Source of the DNA: Nocardia inohanensis NBRC 100128
GTDB taxonomy: Bacteria > Actinomycetota > Actinomycetes > Mycobacteriales > Mycobacteriaceae
DNA: 64,000 nt
Assembly: GCF_001612945.1 (NCBI RefSeq)
Contig: NZ_BDBK01000016.1
Span: 124,001 to 188,000, forward strand
Direction of reading: 5' to 3'
Below, piece after piece: positions 50,029 through 59,190 of this stretch. How positions within the stretch are numbered: position 1 is the stretch's first letter; each line of letters opens with the position of its first letter. Under the pieces are notes generated by a model. It did not search any database. It had not been told where the DNA came from and saw only the letters and a program-made list of their open reading frames with translations. Both the position numbers and the translations under genes were made by a program.

Positions 50029-51018
50029 ATGGCAACTCTGCTGACGGTCGCCCGGCATCTGGTGCCGGCGCCGACCATGAACGATATGAAATTCGCCGCC
50101 CGGGGCTTCCCGGCCGCGGCGAACGAGGTGAGCCGGCGCTTCGAGGGCGTCTCGCGGGCGGTGCTGGAGGGCTTCGAGTACGGGGCCGATATCGATGATC
50201 CCGACGAAGTGGCGCGGCGGCTGGAGTGGGTGGAACCGCGCTATCTCAGCCTCGCCTACGAGGGGGCCATCGCGGCCATGGCGCTGCGGGATCTGCTCGC
50301 CGGCGGCCGCACGCACCGGGCCGAGGAGTTCACCCGCACCCATGGCGAACCGCATTCGCTGATGGCCTATGTCGGCTGCGGGCTGGTCATGTCGCGGTTG
50401 CCGCGTTTCCTGTGGCAGCGGGCGATGCCACGCTTCGACTCGAATCCGCTGGTCGCCCAATTGGGTTGGCTGGCCGTCGACGGGTACGGCTTCGACCGGG
50501 CCTTCTTCGATCCGAAGCGCTGGATCCTCGAACGCCGCCGGGCCCCGCGCTACTCCTGGGCGGGTGCGCCCGACTACTTCCCGCGCGCCTTCGATCAGGG
50601 GGTGGGCCGGGCGCTGAGCTTCTACTACGGCGGGGACTGCGCCGCGGTCACCGCGGCGATCGAGGGGTTCGAACCCGATCGCCGGGGCGATCTGTGGAGC
50701 GGGGTCGGGGCGGCCGCCACCTATATCGGCGGCCAGTCGCGGGCCGAACTGGAGCGGATGATCGCGCGGGCGGGCGCGCACGTCCCGGATCTGGCGATCG
50801 GTGCGGTGATGGCCGTCAAGGCCAGGCATTACGCGGGCTGGGTGCCCGAGAGCGCCGAGCTCGGCGCGGAACTGTTCTGCCGCTCCGATGTCACCGAGAT
50901 CGCCGAGTTCGCCGAGGCGGCGGCCTTACCGCCGGCCGAACCCGGACCGGTGCCCGATTACGAACAGTGGCGGCTGCGGATCCGGGCCCGGTTCGCCGAT
51001 CTCGAGGTGCGGTCGTGA
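50029..51018 (+). CDS. DUF1702 protein
   Basis: 329-residue DUF1702-family protein, of unknown activity, often found beside enediyne and polyketide loci. Features: ATFxxxxRHLVPAPTMN-like N-terminus, GFPAAANEVSRRFEGVSRAVLEGFEYGAD, YRFFxxGEPH-like EFTRTHGEPHSLMAYVGCGLVMSRLP, YSWAGAPDYFPRAFDQGVGRALSFYYGG, and the AVMAVKARHYAGWVP end. It is in an operon with the ABC exporter and the UbiB-type kinase, whose GTG overlaps its stop. It may be a chaperone or modifying enzyme for the polyketide; no proof. Confidence 0.8.
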   Translation: MATLLTVARHLVPAPTMNDMKFAARGFPAAANEVSRRFEGVSRAVLEGFEYGADIDDPDEVARRLEWVEPRYLSLAYEGAIAAMALRDLLAGGRTHRAEEFTRTHGEPHSLMAYVGCGLVMSRLPRFLWQRAMPRFDSNPLVAQLGWLAVDGYGFDRAFFDPKRWILERRRAPRYSWAGAPDYFPRAFDQGVGRALSFYYGGDCAAVTAAIEGFEPDRRGDLWSGVGAAATYIGGQSRAELERMIARAGAHVPDLAIGAVMAVKARHYAGWVPESAELGAELFCRSDVTEIAEFAEAAALPPAEPGPVPDYEQWRLRIRARFADLEVRS

Positions 51019-52430
51019 GCGCGGAACCATTGCCCCCGCGCACCGTGCGGGAACCGTTGCTGCCGCCCGCCGAATCGTTCGCGGTGCAGCGCCCGGCGCT
51101 GGACGCCTTCGGTCCGGCCGAGGCGCTGCGCATGCTGACCATCGCGGGGGTGCTGGGCGGCAGCGTGGCCGGTCGAATCATCAAGCACACCTTCGGATTC
51201 GGGAACAGTAAGGCGCGGCGGGCGGCGGCGGCCGAGGGCGTCGTGGACGGGTTCGAGCGGCTCGGCCCGCTCTTCGTGAAGCTCGGGCAGCTCATCGCCT
51301 CGTCGAGCGGCGCGTTTCCCGAGGAGCTCTCGGACGCGTGCCTGCGCTGCCTCGACGATGTCCCGCCCTTCACCGCCGCGCAGGTCCGCCGCACGGTCGC
51401 CGAGGATCTGGGCCGTCCGATCGAGGAGCTGTTCCTGAGCTTCGACGACGAACCGCTCTCGGCGGCCTCGGTCGCGCAGGTGCACGCCTGCGTACTGGCC
51501 GACGGCCGCGAGGCGGTGGTCAAGGTGCAGCGCCCCGGTATCGCGCGCCGCATGATCGTGGATCTGCGGGCGGCGCTGCTGACCGCGCGGCTGCTCGAAA
51601 AGCGTTCGGAGGCGGCCCGGATCGCCAATGCCGTCGGTGTGGTGCGGGATCTGTACGAGGTGACGGTCGCGGAGCTGAACTTCCTCGTAGAGGCCGAGCA
51701 TCAGGCGCGGATCGGCGCGGCCCTCGGAGCCTTCGGCGACAATGCCGAAGTCGTTGTCCCCGAACCCTTCTGGGAGTACTGCGGTCCGCGGGTGCTGTGC
51801 ATGGAGCGGTTGCGCGGGGTTCCGCTGGATCGTTTCGAGTCGGTGCGTGCCGCGAGCGCGGATCCGGAGCTGCTGATCCGCCGGCTGGTCAAGGTGTGGC
51901 TGGAAGGCGTTGCGGTGCACGGGCTCTTCCACGGTGATGTGCACGCGGGCAATCTGTGGCTGCTCGAGGACGGCCGGCTGGCCATGCTCGATTTCGGCAT
52001 CGTCGGCACCATGACCCCGCCCTGGCAGGCGCTGGTGCGGGCGATGTTCCAGGCCAGCGCCTTCGACGGTGATTTCACGCCGGTGGCGGTCGCGCTGCGC
52101 GAGCTGGGCCTGTTCACCGGGCAGAGCACCGACGACACCGCGATCGGGGAGCAACTCGCCATGGTGATGGGGCCGGTGCTCTCCGGTGAACTCGCGGAAA
52201 TGGATTTGAAGACGGTGACTTCGGCGCTGCTGGATTTCGGCCGGGGCACCGGTGCGGCCGGACCCGAGCAGCTGATTCTGATGGGGAAACAACTCGGCTA
52301 TTTCGAGCGGTACGCGGTCGCGCTGGCCCCCGGCTGGCGGCTGGGCAAGGACCTGTATCTGCTGCGCAATATCTTTCCCGATAAGGTGGCCGCCGCGGCC
52401 GCGGCGCGCGGGTTGGAATTGCCCGCATGA
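51015..52430 (+). CDS. ABC1/UbiB-family atypical kinase
   Basis: 471-residue protein of the ABC1/UbiB/ADCK family, ATPases that act on lipid-quinone pathways. The KxGQ motif LFVKLGQLIASSSG is at about 86-98, the ATP-lysine region follows, FHGDVHAGNLWLLEDG carries the catalytic Asp/Asn, and MLDFGIVG is the DFG motif. The C-terminal helices could anchor it to membrane. It is the last gene of the long plus-strand operon. In quinone or resorcinol pathways it may aid access of hydrophobic intermediates. Confidence 0.87.
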   Translation: MSAEPLPPRTVREPLLPPAESFAVQRPALDAFGPAEALRMLTIAGVLGGSVAGRIIKHTFGFGNSKARRAAAAEGVVDGFERLGPLFVKLGQLIASSSGAFPEELSDACLRCLDDVPPFTAAQVRRTVAEDLGRPIEELFLSFDDEPLSAASVAQVHACVLADGREAVVKVQRPGIARRMIVDLRAALLTARLLEKRSEAARIANAVGVVRDLYEVTVAELNFLVEAEHQARIGAALGAFGDNAEVVVPEPFWEYCGPRVLCMERLRGVPLDRFESVRAASADPELLIRRLVKVWLEGVAVHGLFHGDVHAGNLWLLEDGRLAMLDFGIVGTMTPPWQALVRAMFQASAFDGDFTPVAVALRELGLFTGQSTDDTAIGEQLAMVMGPVLSGELAEMDLKTVTSALLDFGRGTGAAGPEQLILMGKQLGYFERYAVALAPGWRLGKDLYLLRNIFPDKVAAAAAARGLELPA

Positions 52431-52564
52431 TCGATTCGCGCCGAGTGCGGCGGTTGTTCGTAAAGCCTTCTGGGACAGTCGGATTCCAGGCAATTGGTCG
52501 GACGATTCCCGGTGGGATCGGTGACTTTTTCGGGTCGATGAAAGTGTGAAACTGATCTAGGATT

Positions 52565-52582
52565 CCACCGTCCGGATGGTGG
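52565..52582. promoter_or_regulatory. 18-bp near-perfect palindrome upstream of the LuxR-type regulator
   Basis: CCACCG-TCCGGA-TGGTGG has one mismatched pair (52570/52577) and ends 27 bases before the regulator's ATG. It sits just after a TAGGAT -10-like element (52558-52563). It may be an autoregulatory or cross-regulatory operator. The rest of the 179-base gap shows no gene. Confidence 0.4.
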
Positions 52583-52609
52583 GCTATGCCGGGTGCTGGA
52601 GAGGGACTA

Positions 52610-54835
52610 ATGCCAGAAATCGGTCAGTGGGGGAATGCTGGATCCGGGGGCGGACGATATCGAATTCCAACACTGATCGGCCGGCAGCCGTCGTCGGCCG
52701 AGATACGGCGGCTGATCGGCGATCCCCGGATCCGGCTGCTCACCGTGACCGGGATCGCGGGGGTCGGCAAGAGCAGGCTCGCCGCCGCGGCGCTGGCCGC
52801 CGTCGAATTACCGGTGCTGACAGTGGATCTGGCCGAGACGCCCGACCTGCCCGGGGTGTGGAACGCGGTGCTCGGCGACTCGGAGGGGGATCCGCGGGGG
52901 TGGCGGTCGGTCGCGGATCACTTCGGGGCCGAGCGCGCGGTGCTGCTGCTGGACAACGGCGATCGCGTGGCGGGGGAGCTGGCGGGCGAACTGCCGGAAC
53001 TGCTGGCCTGCTGCCCGAATCTGACCGTCGTGGTGACCAGCCGGCGCAGCCTCGCGCTCTATCAGGAGTGCCTGTACCAGGTTCCGCCGCTGCCCACCGC
53101 GAGCACGCCGGATCCCGGCGGGCCCAGCCCGGCCGCGCAGCTGCTGCTCAACAGCATCGAGACCCGTTTCCGCAGCGCGTCCGCCGCGATGGAGCCGGCC
53201 ATCGCCGAGGAGATCGCGGCCGAATTGGGCGGCGTCCCATTGGCTCTGGAGCTGGCCGCGACCGCCGTCGGCCGGATCGGCGCGGAACGGACGCTGCTCC
53301 AGATCAGATCCGGGCAGCCGTTGCCGCCGTCGCCCTTCGTCGATATACCGCTGCGCCACCGCACGATTCGCGATTGCGTGGAGTGGGGCATCACCGATCT
53401 GAGCCGCGCGGCGACCAACCTGCTGCTCCAGATCTCCAGCTCCGAGGTGCTCGCCGATTTGGAGGAGGTGCTGCAAATCAGCGGCCGGTGGCGCGATGTC
53501 GTCACCGAGGGCCTGACCCAGCTGGTCAACCACAGCCTGCTCGATCACGTCGTGGCCGGGAACGGCAAGCAGACCTACACCATCTCCGGCTTCACCCGCA
53601 CCTATTGCCGCCAGGTGCTGCGCGCGGATACCGGACGCGCGCAATGCGTTCGAGCGGTGCGCGCGGACGGCATCTGCCAGCTCGGCACCGAGATCGCGCG
53701 CCTGCTCGCGCAGCCGCACGGCCGTGCCGCCGCCGTGCCGCTGGCCGATCGCTGGCTGCCCGATCTCCTCGCCACCGTGCACTATCTGATCGAAGCGGGC
53801 TCGGGCGAGCGCGCGGTGCGGCTGCTGTGGGAGCTGGAGGACGTCTGGATCGAACGCCGCATGCTGATCTATGCCGAGACCCTCCTGGCGGGCCTGCTGT
53901 CCGGCGCGGACGCCACGGTGGCCACGGCCTGCCGGGACCTGCTGGGCCGCTGGGCCCTGCGGTCGGGACGGTTTCACGACGCGGTCGGATTGCTGGCGGC
54001 GGCGGGCGAGAGCGGCGACCCCGGCCTGGCGCGATGTCTGGCGCTGGCCTACCACGAGATCGGCAAGCCGGAGCTGGCCCGGCCGCTGCTCGCCGCCGCG
54101 CCGCTCGACGCGGAACGCCCGGCGGGGGAACGGGAGGTGGGCGAGCTGATCGAGGCGCTGGTCGAACTCGACGGCGCGCAGGGGGACGACGAGGGCTGGC
54201 CGGCACTGCGTGATCGGGCAATGGCCTTGCCGCACAGCCGGGATCGGCTCGGCATGCTCGGCGCGCTCGGGCGGACGCTGCTGCGCGCCCAGGCCCCGCA
54301 GCACGCCCTCGAGGTGTTCCATCTGGTGCTGCGCGCCCCGGACCCCGAGCAGCACCTGATCGAGCTGGTCACCGCGCTGGAGGGTTGTGCCCGCGCGTAT
54401 CACGCCGCGGGCCAGGAGTACTCCGAGCAGGTCCATCGAATCTCCGCGGCCGCGCACTGGATTCGCGACACCTACGCGCTGCCGCAGCTCACCGATCACG
54501 TCGATGCGGCGAAATCGCCCGCCGACAGCGCGGATCCGGCCATCTCCACCATCGGATCGGTGCTCGACATCGACGAGGCGGTCGCCTACGCGCTGTCGGC
54601 CCCGGCCTTGGCCGCCGACGACTGCGACTCGCCCATCTCCCGGCTGACCAAGCGGCAATTGGAGATCGCGCTGCTGGTGGCCGACGGCATGACCAACCGC
54701 ATGATCGCCAGCCGCTTGGGGATTGCCGAGTGGACGGTGGTCAACCATCTGCGCCAGGTGATGGCGAAGCTGGACTGCCCCTCCCGGCTGCACGTGGCGC
54801 TGGTGATCAAACGCGGGGCGCAGCGCACGGCGTGA
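52610..54835 (+). CDS. LuxR-type ATPase transcriptional regulator
   Basis: 741-residue regulator with an N-terminal P-loop ATPase (Walker A GIAGVGKS at 48-55, VLLLDNGDR region near 116-124), a helical central region of TPR-like repeats, and a C-terminal LuxR helix-turn-helix at 679-741 (LTKRQLEIALLVADGMTNRMIASRLGIAEWTVVNHL). This is the layout of large pathway-specific activators (LAL/AfsR-like) in actinobacterial clusters. ATG 52610 has GGAGAGGGA before it. It probably activates the surrounding biosynthetic operons. Confidence 0.85.
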   Translation: MPEIGQWGNAGSGGGRYRIPTLIGRQPSSAEIRRLIGDPRIRLLTVTGIAGVGKSRLAAAALAAVELPVLTVDLAETPDLPGVWNAVLGDSEGDPRGWRSVADHFGAERAVLLLDNGDRVAGELAGELPELLACCPNLTVVVTSRRSLALYQECLYQVPPLPTASTPDPGGPSPAAQLLLNSIETRFRSASAAMEPAIAEEIAAELGGVPLALELAATAVGRIGAERTLLQIRSGQPLPPSPFVDIPLRHRTIRDCVEWGITDLSRAATNLLLQISSSEVLADLEEVLQISGRWRDVVTEGLTQLVNHSLLDHVVAGNGKQTYTISGFTRTYCRQVLRADTGRAQCVRAVRADGICQLGTEIARLLAQPHGRAAAVPLADRWLPDLLATVHYLIEAGSGERAVRLLWELEDVWIERRMLIYAETLLAGLLSGADATVATACRDLLGRWALRSGRFHDAVGLLAAAGESGDPGLARCLALAYHEIGKPELARPLLAAAPLDAERPAGEREVGELIEALVELDGAQGDDEGWPALRDRAMALPHSRDRLGMLGALGRTLLRAQAPQHALEVFHLVLRAPDPEQHLIELVTALEGCARAYHAAGQEYSEQVHRISAAAHWIRDTYALPQLTDHVDAAKSPADSADPAISTIGSVLDIDEAVAYALSAPALAADDCDSPISRLTKRQLEIALLVADGMTNRMIASRLGIAEWTVVNHLRQVMAKLDCPSRLHVALVIKRGAQRTA

Positions 54836-54928
54836 GGCGGGGCGATCGACCCGAATACTGGTGTCGTGTGGAAGCTTTCATTTTCAGATAGCGTCGGGGG
54901 TCCGCAAGCGACACTGGAGAGTTGGTAG

Positions 54929-55720
54929 ATGCCGTTCGTCACGCGCGGGGGCGTGCAGGTCAGTTACAGCGATACCGGGGGCGGGGGACGGGCGATAGTG
55001 CTGGGGCACTGCCTGTTCATGGATCAGGAGATGTTCGCGGCGCAGGTGGCGGAGCTGACGCCGGAATACCGGGTGATCACCATCGATTCGCGCGGGCACG
55101 GCGCGAGCACCGACGACGGTGGACCGTTCAGCTACTGGGACCTGGCGCGCGACGCCTGGGCGGTGGTGGACGAGCTGGGCTTGGAAAAGGTGGTGGTGGG
55201 CGGGGTTTCGCACGGCGCGTTCACCGCCCTGCGAATGGCCCTGCTGGCGCGGCCGCGGGTGGACGGGGTGATCACCATCAGCTCCACCGCGGTCGCCATG
55301 GACGCGCAACGCCGGGTGGGCTACACCGAGGTGATCGAGGCCTGGACGGTGGGCACGCCGTTCGCGGCGACCGCGCGCATGGTGGCCTCGCTCATGATCG
55401 GCGGCACCGCCGAGGATCAGCAGCCGTGGCGGGACAAATGGCTCGCCGGTAACCGGCACCGGACCCGGATGGCCGCGGAGTGCTCGATCAACCGGGATTC
55501 GGTGGTGGAGCTGCTGAGCGAGATCACCTGCCCGGCGCTGGTGATTCGCGGGGACAGCGATCACTCCGCGCGGCCGTTCGAAACCGCGCAGCTGGCGGCG
55601 GCCTTCGGCGGACCGGCCCGGACACACACCGTGATCGGCGCCGCCATGACGCCGAACCTCACGCATCCGGCGGAGGTCAACGCCCTGCTGCGCGAATTCC
55701 TGGCCGGTCTACCCGGGTGA
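54929..55720 (+). CDS. Alpha/beta hydrolase
   Basis: 263-residue alpha/beta hydrolase. Nucleophile elbow GVSHGAF (Ser about 92), oxyanion-region HCLFMDQEMF near the start, acid Asp in IRGDSDHSARP (about 213) and a C-terminal His (NLTHPAEVN, about 250). It could be an esterase, lactonase or thioesterase. It lies 93 bases after the LuxR-type gene and overlaps the 3' end of the convergent XRE regulator by 12 bases. Cluster membership is uncertain. Confidence 0.8.
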   Translation: MPFVTRGGVQVSYSDTGGGGRAIVLGHCLFMDQEMFAAQVAELTPEYRVITIDSRGHGASTDDGGPFSYWDLARDAWAVVDELGLEKVVVGGVSHGAFTALRMALLARPRVDGVITISSTAVAMDAQRRVGYTEVIEAWTVGTPFAATARMVASLMIGGTAEDQQPWRDKWLAGNRHRTRMAAECSINRDSVVELLSEITCPALVIRGDSDHSARPFETAQLAAAFGGPARTHTVIGAAMTPNLTHPAEVNALLREFLAGLPG

Positions 55721-56497
55721 TTCCGCGGGGCCGGTGAGGCCGATGAACAGCTGGTGCGCGGGGCCGGGGGCGGTCCCGCGATAACGCTGCACCCGGACCT
55801 CGGAGACCGTCGCGGTGCGCGGATCGCGGAGCGCGAAGTCGGGGTCGGGCCGGCCCAGACGCACATGCCCGGCGGCCCAGAGGCGGCGGAAGTCGGGCTG
55901 GCGCTCCAGATCCCGCAGCACCGACTCGACATCGTCGCGGTCGGGTGCGAACGCGGCGTAGGAGCGGAACCGGCCGACCAGCAGCGTGGCCTCGCGCTCC
56001 CACTCCTCGACCACGATGCGGGCGCGCGCATCGGTGAACATCCAGCGCAGCACGTGACTGCCCGGGGTCAGGCCGGGCAGGGCCGCGCCGAAAGCGGTGT
56101 TGTGGTCGATGATTCGCCAGCCGTGGTCCAGCGCGGCGGCCAGATGCGGTTCCAGCGCGCGCAAGGTGGTGCGGATGGCGCTGTCGGGGGCGCGCAGCGG
56201 CGGCACCGGCTCGGGTGGGCGCTGCTGCGCCAGGTGATACAGGTGCACCCGGGCCGCCACATCCAGCTCCAGCACGGTGGCCAGCGAATCCAGGATCGCG
56301 GCACTGGGATTGAGCGCCTCGCCCTGTTCGATCTTCGCGATATAGCCGAGGCTGGCGTGCGTGGCCTCGGCGAGTTCCTTGCGGGTGAGCCCGGCGGGAT
56401 GGCGGCCGGTGGCGCGGGACCGGCGTTCGCGGACGAACTCGGCCAGGGTGGGGGCGCGTAGCGCGGGCGTATTGCCGCCAACGGTGCTGTCTACCAA
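55709..56497 (-). CDS. XRE-family regulator with MmyB-like ligand domain
   Basis: 262-residue regulator. The N-terminal helix-turn-helix reads LTRKELAEATHASLGYIAKIEQGEALNPS. It is followed by a C-terminal MmyB-type domain (HGWRIIDHNTAFGAALPGLTPGSHVLRWMFTDARAR ... WEREATLLVGRFRSYAA) that in related actinobacterial proteins is a small-molecule/fatty-acid sensor. TTG 56497 has GGGAGA about 5 bases before it; an in-frame GTG at 56512 is less well placed. It is divergent from the 2-deoxy-scyllo-inosose synthase gene and probably controls it through the repeats at 56596-56644. Confidence 0.82.
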   Translation of the reverse strand: MVDSTVGGNTPALRAPTLAEFVRERRSRATGRHPAGLTRKELAEATHASLGYIAKIEQGEALNPSAAILDSLATVLELDVAARVHLYHLAQQRPPEPVPPLRAPDSAIRTTLRALEPHLAAALDHGWRIIDHNTAFGAALPGLTPGSHVLRWMFTDARARIVVEEWEREATLLVGRFRSYAAFAPDRDDVESVLRDLERQPDFRRLWAAGHVRLGRPDPDFALRDPRTATVSEVRVQRYRGTAPGPAHQLFIGLTGPAESPG

Positions 56498-56595
56498 CGG
56501 ATCTCCCTTCACGCAAGATCATTCGCCAGGATAAGCATCCGTTGTGGTTCTGTCCGGAGGTTCGACACTTCCGAGGGTGTGCGCAATATCGCACC

Positions 56596-56644
56596 ACCAC
56601 CGCCGGTGGTACCGCCGCGGCCGGATATTCGGCCGGTGGTACCG
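56596..56644. promoter_or_regulatory. Repeat-rich operator region before the aminocyclitol operon
   Basis: A 13-base direct repeat GCCGGTGGTACCG occurs at 56602-56614 and 56632-56644, 30 bases apart (about three helical turns). ACCACC-GCC-GGTGGT (56596-56610) is an inverted repeat, and CGGCCG flanks GATATT between the repeats. The region lies within the 189-base gap between the divergent XRE regulator and the DOI synthase gene. It is probably a cooperative regulator binding site. Confidence 0.5.
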
Positions 56645-56686
56645 GGCAGCGGGTGAGGTCATGACTGGGGTATCCGAGCGGTTGCC

Positions 56687-57898
56687 GTGCGCCACTTCGC
56701 ATTCGATATTTGCTTGGTGAATTCAACGTGGCCGGAAAGCTCGGGATTGCATTCGCGCATCATTCGAATCGGTGACCGCTCCTTTCCCTACTTTTTCGGG
56801 GCCGACTGCGTCGGTGAGATCGCCGACGGGCTGGCCGGGCTCGGGGCCGATCTGCTCGTGGTGGTGACCGATGATCAGGTGTCGGAGTTGTACGCCGGAG
56901 TGCTGGCGCGACTGGGCGAGCGGACCCCGTCCGTGGTGCTCACCCAGCCCGCGGGCGAATCCATGAAAACCCTGTCCTGCCTGTCCGGGCACCTCGAGAC
57001 GGCACTGGCGGCCGGGGCCACCCGGCGCTCGGTGGTGGTGTCCTTCGGCGGCGGGGTGCCGGGCAATCTGGCCGGGCTGATGGCGAGCCTGCTGTTTCGC
57101 GGCGTGCGCCTGGTGCATGTGCCCACCACCACCATTGCCGCGATGGATTCGGTGCTTTCGCTGAAACAGGCGATAAACAGTCCGGTCGGCAAGAACAGCC
57201 TCGGCACGTATTACGCGCCGACCGCCGTGTATACCGATGTGCGGTTCTTCACCAGCTTGCCGATTCGCGAATTACGTTCGGGACTCTGCGAAATGGCGAA
57301 GAATTGCCTGGCCATTCGGCCGGAATCGATCGAGGGACTGCGGGCGGTTATCGCGGGCGGTGACCTGGGTGCGCCACCGGCGCTGGCATGGCTCCTGGAG
57401 GCCAGCATCGAGGCCAAATCGGCGGTCACCCAGGACGATACCTTCGAGCGGCGGAGCGGGCTGGTGCTGGAGTACGGGCACACCACCGGGCACGCCATCG
57501 AGCTGTGCGACCATCGGGCGCGGGGCGCGGACGGGGTGCCGCACGGGGTGGCCATCGCACTGGGAATGCTGGTGGCGGCGCATATCTCGCACGCGCGCGG
57601 CTGGCTGTCCGACGATGCGGTGAGCCGGCACTACGAGATCGTGACCGGGCTGGGCGTGGAACCGTATCTGCCGGGCACCGTGCGCATCGACGAGGTGCTG
57701 CGGGTGATCGCCGACGACAACAAGAAGGGGTACCTGGAGCCGCGGGCCGACAGCGTGCCGTTCGTGCTGCTGCGGGCGCTCGGCCGGCCCGCCATGACCG
57801 GTGACCTGCCCCTGGTGCCGGTGTCCCGCAGTGAGATTCGCGCGGCACTGGACGTGCTGTCGCGGCGCGCGGCGCCCGTGCTCCCGGCGGTGGGGTAG
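56687..57898 (+). CDS. 2-deoxy-scyllo-inosose synthase (sugar-phosphate cyclase)
   Basis: 403-residue member of the dehydroquinate-synthase-like sugar-phosphate cyclases, closest in motif pattern to 2-deoxy-scyllo-inosose synthase (BtrC/NeoC), which converts glucose-6-phosphate to DOI, the first step of 2-deoxystreptamine. Diagnostic points: GGGVPGNLAG (residues 121-130, GN rather than the GD of dehydroquinate synthase), DSVLSLKQAIN (154-164), metal ligands Glu202, His265, His286, EYGHTTGHAIEL and DNKKGYLEP. The GTG start at 56687 lacks a strong ribosome site; GTG 56717 is possible. Valiolone synthase is the alternative, less likely. It is followed by its aminotransferase after 5 bases. Confidence 0.85.
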   Translation: MRHFAFDICLVNSTWPESSGLHSRIIRIGDRSFPYFFGADCVGEIADGLAGLGADLLVVVTDDQVSELYAGVLARLGERTPSVVLTQPAGESMKTLSCLSGHLETALAAGATRRSVVVSFGGGVPGNLAGLMASLLFRGVRLVHVPTTTIAAMDSVLSLKQAINSPVGKNSLGTYYAPTAVYTDVRFFTSLPIRELRSGLCEMAKNCLAIRPESIEGLRAVIAGGDLGAPPALAWLLEASIEAKSAVTQDDTFERRSGLVLEYGHTTGHAIELCDHRARGADGVPHGVAIALGMLVAAHISHARGWLSDDAVSRHYEIVTGLGVEPYLPGTVRIDEVLRVIADDNKKGYLEPRADSVPFVLLRALGRPAMTGDLPLVPVSRSEIRAALDVLSRRAAPVLPAVG

Positions 57899-57903
57899 CG
57901 ATC

Positions 57904-59190
57904 ATGCTGGCGATAGACGGTGGGAGACCGGTCCGGGCGGCCGCGGCATGGCCGCGCTGGCCCCAGCACGACGAGCACACCGAACGGGCGGTGCTGGCGG
58001 CTCTGCGCTCGGATCGCTGGTCGGTCAGCTGGTACAGCCCGCAGGGTGGAAAGTCCCGGGAACGGTTGTTCGGGGCGGCTTTCGCGCGCTACAACGGCGC
58101 GGCCCACGGGGTGAGCGTCGATCACGGCTCCAGTGCGCTGGTGATCACGCTGGAAGCGCTCGGCATCGGCCCCGGCGACGAGGTGATCGTCCCGGCACTG
58201 ACCTGGGTCGCACCCGCCACGGCGGTGCTGCGGGTCGGCGCGGTGCCGGTGCTGGTGGATGTGGACGCCGAATCCGGTTGCGTCACCGGCGAATCGATTC
58301 GCGCGGCGGTCACCGCGCGTACCCGGGCCGTGATCGCGGTCCATCTGGCGTGCACGGCCGTCGACCTGGACCAGGTGCTCGCCGCCACGCTCTCCGAAGG
58401 CATCCCGCTCATCGAGGACTGCTCCCAAGCGCACGGCACCCGCTGGGCGGGACAGGCGGTGGGCACCTTCGGCAATGCCGGTGTGTTCAGTCTCGGCGCC
58501 GCCAAAACCCTGGCCGGCGGGGAGGGCGGGGCGGTGATCACCGACCGGCACCAGCTGTATCAGCGAATGCTGCTGCTGCGCGCCGACTCTCGCGGCTACG
58601 CCGAGCACGATCCGATGCCGGGCGAGTACGAACTGGTCGAACGCGGCGACATCATGGGCGCGAACTACTGCATGCCGGAACTGACGGCGGCGGTGCTGTT
58701 GGATCAGCTGCCCCGCCTCGACGCCCAGCACGCGCATCGGGAACTGCGCGCCCGGGAGCTGGAAGCCGGACTGGACGCCATCGCGGGCCTGCGGCCGATA
58801 CCGGTACCGGTAAAGGTCGATCGGCGTGCCGTCTACGAGTACGGAATCCGCTTCGACCCGGGCACTTTCGCGGGCGCGCCCATCGAAGCCGTGGCGGCCG
58901 CGCTGACCGCCGAACTCGGCACCAAGGTCTACCCGCCGCGCGTGCCGCTGCATCGCAGCGCCCTGCTGCGCCCGCACACCAAACCGCGCTTCGCCCGCTT
59001 CTGGAATCCCGCCGTGCAACGCGCGGCCGGACGCGGGTTCCCCGCCGCCGATCACTACCGCGACCACACCCTGCTGCTGCATCACAGTGTGCTGCTCGGG
59101 GCGCGCACCGAGGTCGAGGACATTCTCACGGCCCTGGAAAAGGTGCGCTTCCACGCCGATTCACTCACGACGAAAGGTGTTGGCGTATGA
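57904..59190 (+). CDS. DegT/DnrJ/EryC1 aminotransferase, DOI aminotransferase-like
   Basis: 428-residue PLP enzyme. PLP lysine Lys201 in LGAAKTLAGGEGGAV, with the Asp172 (IEDCSQAHGTRW) that binds PLP nitrogen and the GSSALVITLEALGIGPGDEVIVPALTW N-terminal signature. The start (WPRWPQHDEHT) and spacing resemble L-glutamine:DOI aminotransferases (BtrR/NeoB type), which give 2-deoxy-scyllo-inosamine. With the upstream cyclase, the first two steps of 2-deoxystreptamine synthesis are present. The dehydrogenase and second amination needed for full 2-DOS are not seen. It overlaps the Eis-like gene by 4 bases. Confidence 0.85.
   Translation: MLAIDGGRPVRAAAAWPRWPQHDEHTERAVLAALRSDRWSVSWYSPQGGKSRERLFGAAFARYNGAAHGVSVDHGSSALVITLEALGIGPGDEVIVPALTWVAPATAVLRVGAVPVLVDVDAESGCVTGESIRAAVTARTRAVIAVHLACTAVDLDQVLAATLSEGIPLIEDCSQAHGTRWAGQAVGTFGNAGVFSLGAAKTLAGGEGGAVITDRHQLYQRMLLLRADSRGYAEHDPMPGEYELVERGDIMGANYCMPELTAAVLLDQLPRLDAQHAHRELRARELEAGLDAIAGLRPIPVPVKVDRRAVYEYGIRFDPGTFAGAPIEAVAAALTAELGTKVYPPRVPLHRSALLRPHTKPRFARFWNPAVQRAAGRGFPAADHYRDHTLLLHHSVLLGARTEVEDILTALEKVRFHADSLTTKGVGV

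Noticed and set aside
56687..57898. Dehydroquinate or 2-epi-5-epi-valiolone synthase
   Set aside because: GGGVPGN rather than GGGxxGD, and the DSVLSLKQAIN and DNKKGY motifs match DOI synthases better.
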